A stretch of 41,134 nt of DNA from Chara braunii (taxonomy: Eukaryota > Streptophyta > Charophyceae > Charales > Characeae). How positions within the stretch are numbered: position 1 is the stretch's first letter; the number at the start of each line of letters is the position of its first letter. The notes under the pieces are model-generated. The model saw only the letters and a list, made by a program, of their open reading frames with translations. It was not told the origin of the DNA and searched no databases. Below, piece by piece: positions 19,666-29,301 of this stretch. The position numbers were made by a program, and so were the translations under genes. Location of the stretch: the NCBI GenBank assembly GCA_003427395.1, contig BFEA01000224.1, forward strand, positions 737,385 to 778,518, read 5' to 3'.

Positions 19666-21868
19666 ACTCACAAATTACAAATAAATAAAAAAACACATAT
19701 ACATATATAGATATATATGTATATAAAATATAAATATTTATCAAATACATACATAAAAAATAAAAGGATGTTACACCCCCCAAAAAAATACACAAGCTTA
19801 GAAAAAAGCCCAGACGGCCAGCCCTCACCCCCAAACCCCTACCCCCCTACCTAAAGAACCCCCTTAAAAAAAAAAAAAAACTGAAAAAATAGCTCACAAC
19901 CTAGAACACAAACTCTACACGTCACACCAATGTGACAAGTAAAACCCCATCGCAACGCGAAGCCCATAGAAAAAGACAAGAAAAAATAACTCCAAGAAAA
20001 CGTGAAATGAACAAAAAAAGACACTGACTAAAACCAAAAGCACCACATAAGTACAAAACGCGCCGGCTGCCCCAAAAGTAAATTTGAAACGACTCTGAAA
20101 CATTGGAGCCGTAACTTTGAGAACCCCCGGAAAAAAAACAAACCCTCCCTCCCCCTTAAGATACACATTCCAAAAAAATACCCTCCCTCGCCAAAATCAA
20201 ATAACCCTCTCGCTTCCAAAAAAAGAAGAACCCCATACGCAAAAAACAAGACACCAAAAAAAACAAATACACATATAAGACAAAAAACGAAAAAACACGA
20301 TTGAAAAAAAGGAAACAGATAGTTCAAAAAAAGATGAAAGCGCCTGCAAAAAAACGCTTACAAATCCCGCCCACACAACTAAGAATCGACAAAGCACAAA
20401 CACACAAAGCACGGCCAACCTACCAAAATAAACACCTTTAATAAAAAAAAAAAAAAAAAAAAAAAAATCCCCAAACCAAAAAAAAAACTATACGAATAAT
20501 ACGATAGGACTGTCTCTCTCTTTTCTCCCCCCCCCAAACCGCCCCCCTATAGGGTTAAACATACAAACATAATTTTTAACATACAACTATACAACCGACC
20601 CTACAAACTCCGAGTCGCAAGTATGCGGAAACAAGTAGACCCTGAAACTAGACCAAAAAAATTCTGCCAGATGTACGGACACCCACGTTGCTATCTAACG
20701 CATAACTTAATCTCCCTCACACTCACGATGGTGGCATGGCCGTAAGAACAACAAATAAAACTTCACTAGCACATCACCCCACACAACTTGAGAACAGCGA
20801 AAGGCGATCACTATCCTAAGGACCTCGCTACAACTGCGGCATAAGCAACGACGCTCTTGCCTCTTTCCCCGAGTGTCCGGCCACGAGCACACAGTGTGAC
20901 TTGTGGAACAGTGACAACTCCAGGCTCGACTCTAATTCCACCGCTGCGACGCACTCCTGAACCTCCAAGCGATGGCGTCATCTAGAAATGAGCAGATCAC
21001 TGATGCCGAGATCAATGCGCACGTGGTAAGTCGAAACTAACCCCCTATACATACCTACGAAATATTATACCGGCCATTAATATAAACCATACTATATCGG
21101 TGAAACTCCGACGAAACAGTTTGTCACAGCCCCTCGTTTGTTGTCCTCTTCTCTCTCTCTGCCTACAGTTTACTGGGCAGTTCTGTCTGTGACGATATAT
21201 ATATATATATATATATATACCGGGCAGTTCTATTTGTGACGATATATATATATGACGATATATATATATATATATAATGTTTGTCTCCCCACCTCTGCTA
21301 CAATAGTCCTATGGTGTGTGCAAGCCTCCCCTAGCGATTGGACTAGTTGAGAAGCATCCACCTGCCTCCATAAGCTGAAAAAATTCTTCTTCCTCCCGTC
21401 TACCTCCTGCTCATGCTCTCGTCCTTACTCTCCTAAACCCTCGGATGAGCTGTCCATGGCACGGACGGCGAAAAGTGCTTCAGGGATGCGCCACCCTCCT
21501 TCTCAGTCCAAGGAAATTGGTCCTGACGAAGAAGGTTTTGTTTCTCTTTCTTTTTCGGTATCTTCTCCTCTTCTTGCTCTCTCCTCCTCCCGCTCTCTCT
21601 TTCCCGTCTTCCTTCCCTTTTCCCCCCATCCCTATACCCATCACCCCATCACCCCTCTTCCATATCATGTGGCTAAAGGTGAGTAAAAGTCTCAACACGC
21701 GATGTAATGCAATTGTGCTGGCAGTTATTGTTGTGCTGTAGTGTATATGGGTGACCCAATCGACACTAGGATGAATGCAGAAATTGCTAGTACTTATGGC
21801 AATGATGGTGGGTGGCGTTTCCTGGCATATCCAGGTTGTGCAATTGCATTGCAATTCAACTTTGACAT
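19621..21868 (+). repeat. Left long direct repeat (LTR-like), about 2.25 kb
   Basis: It begins with a (CA)n microsatellite and TACACACTCACAAATTAC, and ends GCAATTCAACTTTGACA. The whole segment recurs at 29226-31828, differing by substitutions and indels. Shared landmarks include AAGGATGTTACACCCCCC (19766 / 29399), CGTGAAATGAACAAAAAAAG (20000 / 30181), CTACAAACTCCGAGTCGC (20600 / 30720) and CTCCTTCTCAGTCCAAGG (21494 / 31455). Unique to this copy are about 60 bp of TCTCTC/C-rich sequence near 20508-20570 and about 170 bp with TA repeats at 21100-21275. It lacks gag- or pol-like coding. The role as a long terminal repeat is inferred. Confidence 0.8.
21445..21678 (+). other. Exon-like segment with splice donor in the left direct repeat
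   Basis: A pyrimidine-rich segment is open in two frames (ATG 21445 and ATG 21456) and ends at CTAAAG|GTGAGT, a consensus splice donor with GT at 21679-21680. The same layout exists in the right repeat. All base differences I checked between the two copies change the amino acids in both frames, so no protein-level constraint is visible. It may be a non-coding first exon or leader supplying splicing into the internal ORFs, or chance. Confidence 0.35.
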
Positions 21869-23970
21869 ACACACAAGCTATTGAGCCTTGATACAATGGC
21901 TAGGGTAGACTCCCTGCCAAACAGCCTAGACCTCCACACAAACTATATTATTAAACTAGCAGTTTTTTTGCTTCACCCCATCGTCGTGGCATAACCTACC
22001 ACTCACACGCAAGGCAAAATAATATTACTCAAGACCCAATATGCTTACACTGCGTAACAGACCATTGCACGTCACCGATCGGCCATTCCACTCCTCTTCT
22101 TTCCCCCCTCCGACCTTTACCCCAAATACACACACGCACCCTCCTTTGTGCTATTTTACTTGCCATTTTCCCCAATACAAATATATACTCATGTAAACTA
22201 CTATTGAACAATATATGATCCCCCACCTCGCCCCTGTATACGCAGTAGAAGACTAAGTACGTTAAAGGTACTTAAAACTAGATAATATATGCCCGCCCAC
22301 CTCCCCCCCACATCCTCCACCCATCACTCACATAGCACATATAAACCCTACGCACCTGCTAACAACAAGGATTAACATAAGCATCTGCTTCACAAAAAAC
22401 CTCCCGCAATAAAAAGACACTAACAATAGTAGGCGAAGGTGCACTGTTAAGCACAAAGCGATACACTTACCTTCCTTTAGAACAATGCTCAACGTTCACC
22501 TAAACATAGAAATATAACAATTATTTAGGTAATTAAATAAACTCACACAATACCTCCAACATTTACATGCGTATACTGCCGTTACATATATATATATATA
22601 TATATTTTTTTAACGATTGATAGCAGTCTGTGCTTTGCAAAAAAATATAGAGATATAGTTGTGTCTCACTTGCTAAGTAAAGTTCCGATCGGGCATCTAA
22701 GATTGGTTCCTGATGATCGAACATGAAAAAATGTACATCCGCTCTTGATATCGAATATACGTATGTTAGCATCACAAAAAATGTCATATCCCCAACATAG
22801 CATTTGTGTTTTTAATCCCCTATGGTTAAAACGGATGCTCCTGGCATCCCAAAACAATTCTAAGAAAAAACAAACGTCCTGATTCCGACAAAAAATTCAC
22901 CATGACAAACCACCTATGCACCCAAAGTTGCAGAATACACACTCAGTCTGACGAATCGTTCCGAGGTCCTGTCCCACGTAACTGCGATCAAAAGGTTATG
23001 AAATATACAAAAACATTGTAGATTGATACACGTCTATGCAACTTTTGCTAGTTTTCAATTTTTTGTCGCCATACTTATCCCTTTACTCCTGACCTATGCC
23101 CTACACGATTAGAATTCACGATAAAAAAAAATTGCAATCCATCACAAAACAAAAGAATAAGCAGACACTCGTGTCTGGATAATATACATCTCTAGCTTAG
23201 TGCCTTAGCACACCACGAACTACGACTACATAGCCTTTTCCGAAAAAGACAACTAAAATGAATTGCATGAGCACAGTGGGAAGCTCCCCAAAAATGAGAG
23301 CCGACACTATAGCTAAAATCCTAGCACAAATGACTATGACAAACGAAACCAAAGGTAGCTATAACACAACTACATTTACAAAGCGGCCAGAACCCATCCA
23401 AAGCGCCAAGACACTTAGATCCGCCCCTTTTCTTCATGAACAGATACACAGGATCGGAAAGAGCTGACCACCAAGAAACGCGGTTGGTCTGCACAATTTC
23501 ATGAAATTTTAGTAGAGACCACCAAAAACCGCCCCTTGTCTCAGTATCAGTATCATTTATAAAGCGGTCAGAACCCATCCAAAGTGCGAAGACCTGTGAT
23601 AGGAAAGAGCTGACCACCAAGAAACAAGAAGACCCCCCAAAAAACAGCCCTCCCCGAACCCCAACTTCCCCAAGAAAACCATCTCACGCCACCTCCATTA
23701 GATAACATGATACTGAGACAATTTAACACACCGCACTACAGGAAAACAGAAAAACAATGCAGAAACAACCCACACTGCACCATGTGAAATATGACTTTTT
23801 TTTATAAAAAAAAACACACAAGCACACATATTAACAACATAGAATGTCCACAAACTCGCTAAGACACAATTACACTCGACCAAAAAAAAAATAAAAAAAA
23901 TAGCGCACACACACAACCGGTCTGATCATCCGACTACTAAAACCCACATACTCCTATAACACAGAATCCC
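21869..23970 (+). other. Internal non-coding leader between left repeat and ORF1
   Basis: About 2.1 kb of A/C-rich sequence without a convincing frame. It holds a (TA)n stretch (22586-22605) and a local duplication: CAGAACCCATCCAAAG at about 23389 and 23571, and GAAAGAGCTGACCACCAAGAAAC at about 23457 and 23593. ACACAG just before 23965 could act as a splice acceptor for the following ORF. Confidence 0.45.
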
Positions 23971-25092
23971 ATGCATGCTAGTGATTACGAGACAAACACT
24001 AACCCCCTGATTGTCCATGATAATTGTGTGCAGGATCAAGAGATCATCGACCATGGCTGGCATGCGGACCTAGCACCAATGATGACCTCGTTCGCTAAAC
24101 TCCAACCACCAATTGTGCACTCCCAACTGATTATGATGGCCCTCCCGAAAGAGATTCTGCATAGATTCCACGCCACTTCTCAATCACAAAACCTGATAGA
24201 GACACTCACATTTAGTGACTGGGCGATTATCAGTGCTAAATACGAAACTGAGCCCGAGAGAATGGATAGATTGATTGACGCGTACGCACTAAACGCACCT
24301 GTGATTGCGGCATTCAACCGGATCCACAACAGAGATTTGAAAAGGGTCATAATCAAAGGAGAAAAGGCTATTTTAGATAAATTCGGGTACAGCTCAGAAC
24401 ACCTCCAAGATCTTGGAGAAATAGACGTGTCCACAGAGGTCAATGTCCAGAGACAGGCACGAAGACAACGGATCGGACTGTCCCAGGTAGAAATAGAGTA
24501 CCTGGAAAAGCAACACGAACGAAGACTAAGCTCTCTTACAGCAAATGCGTCCACATGCATAGATGTCTTAGGTAGAATCCACAATTTCGCACAGGACAGC
24601 CACTTCCTGCCGATTGCATCAGATACCTGGGTAGAAAAGAATAGCAAGCACGTTGCACACAAGCTATGGTGCCTAGATTCTTTCAACTACACCGTGCCTA
24701 TCTCGATTGAGGGATACAAAGCAGTTGCAAACCTTTCAGATGCAGACATAGAGGCATGCAGACTGGCGGCACACAGCTTCACTCTCCACTATCCGACAAA
24801 CAGACCACCCTTTGACGATGACTTTCCTATCCTTGCCATCCTGGACAAAACCAAATGTGCAGTCTCAAAGTCAATCCTCACACAAAAAGGATTTGCAAGA
24901 ATTCCACAGACGCTGGAGGAAGTCAAGAATATGTGGAATATAGGGCGACCATATCTCAAATGCACTTGTGAGAAGAACTGCGGCAAGACGATCACCTGGT
25001 TTGACCAAATGATGTGGTACTACATTGCCAACCTGGACTTCTTCAACCCGGTTGCACCAACAGATGTCACCCGTATGCTGGATCTGCAATAG
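23971..25092 (+). CDS. Novel 373-aa ORF of the 13 kb element (ORF1), function unknown
   Basis: This is the longest intact frame in the internal region, starting at ATG 23971 (upstream context also open) and ending at TAG. It has uninterrupted, balanced composition, unlike the decayed frames around it. Residues about 95-190 are predicted helical and rich in charged residues (VQRQARRQRIGLSQVEIEYL). Toward the C-terminus is a small Cys cluster, KCTCEKNCGKTITWF (C-x-C-x4-C), then an aromatic-rich segment MMWYYIANLDFF. I do not recognise the family. By position it would be a capsid-like, nucleic-acid-binding or replication accessory protein of the element. None of these roles is shown by motifs. 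A 50-bp duplication just after the stop may have separated it from 25197-26347. Confidence 0.6.
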   Translation: MHASDYETNTNPLIVHDNCVQDQEIIDHGWHADLAPMMTSFAKLQPPIVHSQLIMMALPKEILHRFHATSQSQNLIETLTFSDWAIISAKYETEPERMDRLIDAYALNAPVIAAFNRIHNRDLKRVIIKGEKAILDKFGYSSEHLQDLGEIDVSTEVNVQRQARRQRIGLSQVEIEYLEKQHERRLSSLTANASTCIDVLGRIHNFAQDSHFLPIASDTWVEKNSKHVAHKLWCLDSFNYTVPISIEGYKAVANLSDADIEACRLAAHSFTLHYPTNRPPFDDDFPILAILDKTKCAVSKSILTQKGFARIPQTLEEVKNMWNIGRPYLKCTCEKNCGKTITWFDQMMWYYIANLDFFNPVAPTDVTRMLDLQ

Positions 25093-25118
25093 AAGCTGGA
25101 GACAGAATGAAAGGGACC

Positions 25119-25217
25119 AATATTGGCATAAGCCACCTTCCTGCACATGCGGAAGATCGTGATGGAAAAATATTGGCATAAGCCACCTTCCTGCACATGC
25201 GGAAGATCGTGATGGAC
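25119..25217 (+). repeat. Near-perfect 50-bp tandem duplication
   Basis: Two adjacent copies of a 50-bp unit, beginning near TATTGGCATAAGCCACCTTC (25121 and 25171) and containing GCACATGCGGAAGATCGTGA, follow each other directly. Fifty is not a multiple of three, so the duplication shifts any frame crossing it. Near-identity implies a young event or an assembly artefact. Confidence 0.9.
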
Positions 25218-26347
25218 CTCCTGGACCGCCTCATTGACGACAACAAAACGACGACCACCGAACTACTGGATCACCCTTCACTTAAGGACATTCCGTTCGC
25301 AACGAAGTTTGCAAGCATCATGCTCCCAGACACACCAACCAAGACTCCTACAAACACGACAAGCAGAAGAAGACGCGCGCTATCAACAGAGCCAGATATC
25401 GCACAGAGGAGCAGAGCCAGGCAGACGCCACTCCCCTTCACGCCGGTAACCAGCAACCCCATGTTGACCCCGCTCGCATCCGCCACAACACATTGCTCAG
25501 CCACAAGGCCACCACCGCCCGCACCAATGCAGCAAATGAGCTCACAGCAAGCTGGCATACTACCCATTCCCGACACCGCACCACACCCTGCCAGAGCCGC
25601 CACACCCTTGCTATTGCACCACTGCAACGGCACACCGCAACCACGCAGCCCCCAACTACGACACCAAATCCAATACACAGTGCACCAACCAACATAGTTG
25701 CGCCAGCGCAGCAAGACACAAACATCCGCCCGCACAAAAGAGTCAGGAAAAACACAAACGCCCACAGACAACAACGCAACACAGCACGCAGACGCAATGA
25801 CAGGAGAGCAAGGAACAGGAACCATAACGCACCCAGCAACCACGCAGAAGCTCAACAATTTGAAACGAGCATCCTCAATGACACACGCAACGCACCTAAC
25901 ACCACACCATCATAACCCTAGCTCACCAACTGGTCACCAAACCGCACAGCTGCGACACTTGCCAGCCCCGCCATACGTTTCGCAAGCAGCCTCAGATGGC
26001 TCCCGTCACGAAGCCAGATTGCAGGCTAGCTCACACAGAACGCGAACACGCAACACGAGAGAATACAGGTCATACACTTACCTGACCAAGTGAGCCAGAA
26101 TGGAGCCAGAAGACAGACAGCAATCGACATCAGCTCGCCATCTCCAGATACGCTGGTCAAAGCAGTCAGCTCCTTTGGCCATATCTTCAAAAACTTCGAC
26201 ATCGAAGAATCGCTTGCAGGATCTGTGACCAAGGCAGCCAGTGAGGAGATCGCAACACATGACGAGGGATCGTCTAGGCACAGATCCATCAGAAGGAACT
26301 TGGGCGGTGATTATGACCACACAAGACTGGCACCAGCAACCAGCTAA
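25197..26347 (+). pseudogene. Low-complexity Pro/Thr/Gln/Arg-rich ORF region of the 13 kb element
   Basis: Several plus-strand frames overlap: 25197-25697, 25493-25915, 25698-26093 and 26090-26347. The first begins with a plausible helical stretch (MRKIVMDLLDRLIDDN) and then becomes Pro/Thr/Arg-rich (SRRRRALSTEP). The last has a more ordered peptide (LVKAVSSFGHIFKNFDIEES). They could be one disordered protein broken by frame changes, possibly the C-terminal extension of the 23971-25092 ORF. No known domain is seen. C- and A-rich composition makes open frames likely by chance, so coding status is uncertain. Confidence 0.35.
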
Positions 26348-27014
26348 GTGTTATGAGAAGTAGAGCCAAGTAGCGGTGCACATCCACCTAGTGCTTCCCT
26401 TAGCAGTTTTTTTTCTAGAATAGGGTTGGTGATAAAAAGTACCAAGAAATGCGACTACAAAAGACGATAGCAGCCATGTTCGCTGACAAGGTGCTATGAA
26501 TAAGGCAATGTGTCCCTGATGTTTTTCGTTCGACTTCTTTTCGACTTCTTGTGCTATCTCGCCCACTCCCCTAATTTTTTTCCCCTTCCTCCTCTCCTTC
26601 CCACCCCCTCTCATGATGACTCCTAATCCCCCCTGTCTCCCTTGGGCTCTCACACTTGCTCGCGAAAGTCGATCTCTCACTCCTACCCACTCCCGTTCCT
26701 TTTTCAATCTAATATTTAAAGAAGCAGTCCTTACTATATAACGAGTAAAAATCTCTGACTACATCCACGTCAACCTACCGTTTAATTAAAAGCGCAGCTG
26801 TAACCTCAAGACCTCCCCCTTGAGCTCCAAAGATTTGATACAACAGTAATCAAGACTTAGCACACTACCTCTTAAACCCTCAACCCTATTCTCAAAACCC
26901 TATACACAAAACATAAACAGAACAATCATATCAACAGCTACCCTCAGGCTAGCACACAGACCTAACTCTCCTGCTTTGAACTCGTCATCTTAACAGGTAA
27001 ACGGTCTGCAGCTC
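26348..27014 (+). other. Spacer between ORF1 region and reverse transcriptase
   Basis: A pyrimidine-rich stretch (26560-26700, CCTTCCTCCTCTCCTTCC) is followed by A/C-rich DNA and CATCTTAACAG ending at about 26996, which has the form of a splice acceptor ahead of the ATG at 27015. No coding frame is seen. Confidence 0.4.
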
Positions 27015-29113
27015 ATGAAAGATGAACGACGAGGATGGAAGAAGCAAGAAGAGCCCAGAAGAATGATTATCCACATGCACTACAAAAACAGACTGATGGA
27101 GAGAATTAAAATTAAAAATATGTTCTCCCATATTCTTCATGAACACAACCCAATGGCAGTCGAAAAACTAAGGGAACTTACGTTTGGATGGACGTACGAC
27201 AACCACATCGCCAAACAGTTATATAAACCAACAGCGGTGTTCAAGGATTTCCATCTTGACCAATGGTACGAAACGCAGGGTCAAACCTGCTTCTGCCAAC
27301 ACAAACAATACAGACAATTCATACACGCATGTGACGATACCCTTGACCAACCCAATGTAGTAACCTTGAATGCTAATATAATGAAAAACGCGGAGCTAAA
27401 AAAACAAGTAAAGGAAGGACTCAACCACATACCGCTCAAACCCGACAACCAACACGAAGTACAGAAAGAATGTCAAATGACGCTCAACAGGGCCATTGAA
27501 CTAATCAATCAAGATGGCCTTCTCATCACAAGTCAACAACAAACGCAGGCACAAAAAAAACTGAAAGACATAGTAAAACAAAGTTGCGTCAATTTCCACA
27601 GACTAGTTTCTTTTGACTACAATCACCACAGCATAAAAAAATGAAATCGAGTTCCTAACACAACACTTCTACATATCGGGAACAGACAAAGCCCCCAACA
27701 CACCCACCTTTATTTGCATAAATTACATGAGATATCTAGCCCTCCGAAGACTCTCCGGTACAGACTTCAGCCCCTGCGAATGCACGATACCCGAACTGAC
27801 AACGATGCTCAGATTCCACATGGAAACACAATTCCTCTTCATCCCAGTTAAGAGCATAGAACTCCCCTACCTAATAGCAACATATAAAAAACACAAAAAC
27901 ACTTTCAGATGGTTCACAAACGCGGCAGATGTCATCTTTTCCCTGATGGCAGACACGTGCGCAACCATCCTTCAAAAACTGGCCCAAACCGTCAAAAGAC
28001 ACTGCCGCGAATTCACAACTACAACAGAACAAGAATATGGTGTGAAAGTGCCGTTCTGGTGGATTATAGACTCAGTATCAGACTTTATCTACAACCTACC
28101 ATCACAAATTCATGACCTATATACCGCAAATATTACCAGATGCTACGAGACGATCCCTACAGATCACTCAGAAGACGGATTACCAACTTCAGTTAATTTC
28201 TTCATTAACCTTGCATTCAAAGAAGCAAAAAAACCTACGGAAGGAACGCAGGCATCGCTTGCCACTTTCAAGAAACAGCAGACAAACTCAAGATCCACAC
28301 CTCTTGGACTTCAAGCACATATGGCAATGCCACAATATTCATGGCCGCAGACACCAAAAACTGAACACTTGGCTCATGACAAACGCATACACCACACTGG
28401 GAGGCGCCACATGGAGGCAAACGCTCGGTATCCCAATGGGACTCAGCTGCTCACCTATGTGGTGCAAAATCTATTTTTTTCAATACGAATACAAATTCAT
28501 GAAAAGATTAAGACTTGCACCGAATCTATATCTCCTCCCCCTATTTCAACACTGCTTCAGATACTTTGATGATTTAAACTGCATCAACAACCCCAGGATC
28601 AGAGAATTTATTAACCCCACAATCAAAAGCAGAAGAAGTAAATATTTCCTTTATCCCCTTCATTATGTTACCCTGAATGAACAAATAACAGAAAAAATCC
28701 AACTTGAACACACAACTATTGGCACCAAATGCAACTTTCTCAATACCACGATCGCTATAACTGACCACACAACCGGAGAATACGAAACCATGAAATATGA
28801 CAAGAGGAAAGAACTTAGATTTCTAATTAACAGATTTCTAAAATTTGACTCCAACAGGCCAATCCTACAATCAATCAAAACTCTCATCCCCCAAACAATC
28901 AATATAATGACAGTAACAACCAAAGAAGAAAAAACAGCAGAAGAGCTTATACACACAATACGTACAATGATAGACAACGGATTCAACTCACGGAAGTGTA
29001 AAGGAATTGTGCAAATGGTACTTAATGACACCACACCGTATCAGCCTTTTCAATGTAACCCAAACATAACACTACAAAAAATTGAAGAACTCTGCAAAAG
29101 CATGTGTGTATAA
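27015..29113 (+). pseudogene. Divergent reverse transcriptase of the 13 kb element, frameshifted
   Basis: About 690 codons in three frames. 27015-27644 carries a Cys/His patch (TCFCQHKQ) and GLNHIPLKP. A shift at an A7 run (27635-27641) leads to the frame of 27643-28230 (DKAPNTPTFICINYMR, then the motif A region). After probable further shifts at A-runs near 28226 and 28360, the frame of 28112-29113 holds TLGIPMGLSCSP (from 28424), the catalytic box RYFDDLN (28559-28579) and a thumb-like region. The order GIPMG...RYxDD with LYxTIP-like upstream matches an orphan reverse transcriptase family I recall from unannotated proteins of corals, lancelets and fish. It is not LINE, copia or gypsy. At the motif A position an Asn (AAT 28129-28131) stands where a catalytic Asp is expected. 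No endonuclease domain is seen. This copy is predicted inactive. Confidence 0.75.
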
Positions 29114-29220
29114 GACCACAAAAAAAAAGCATGGTCCGGTACGGATGGCGACTCGCCGGTGGGGCAAGGTCGTCAGCCGTACCTCTGCCCCCACCGGGTT
29201 CCCATCACGTGGGAATGCGG

Positions 29221-29225
<5 letters not shown>

Positions 29226-29301
<76 letters not shown>

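Noticed and set aside
21456-21686. Histone H3-like N-terminus (MART...) in the direct repeats
   Set aside because: Only the first four residues agree; the rest is pyrimidine-tract translation and the differences between copies are all amino-acid-changing.
27635-27650. Programmed -1 frameshift at A_AAA_AAA in the reverse transcriptase
   Set aside because: A -1 shift leads to a frame that stops soon after (ATG AAA TCG AGT TCC TAA); the continuing frame needs +1 or an indel.
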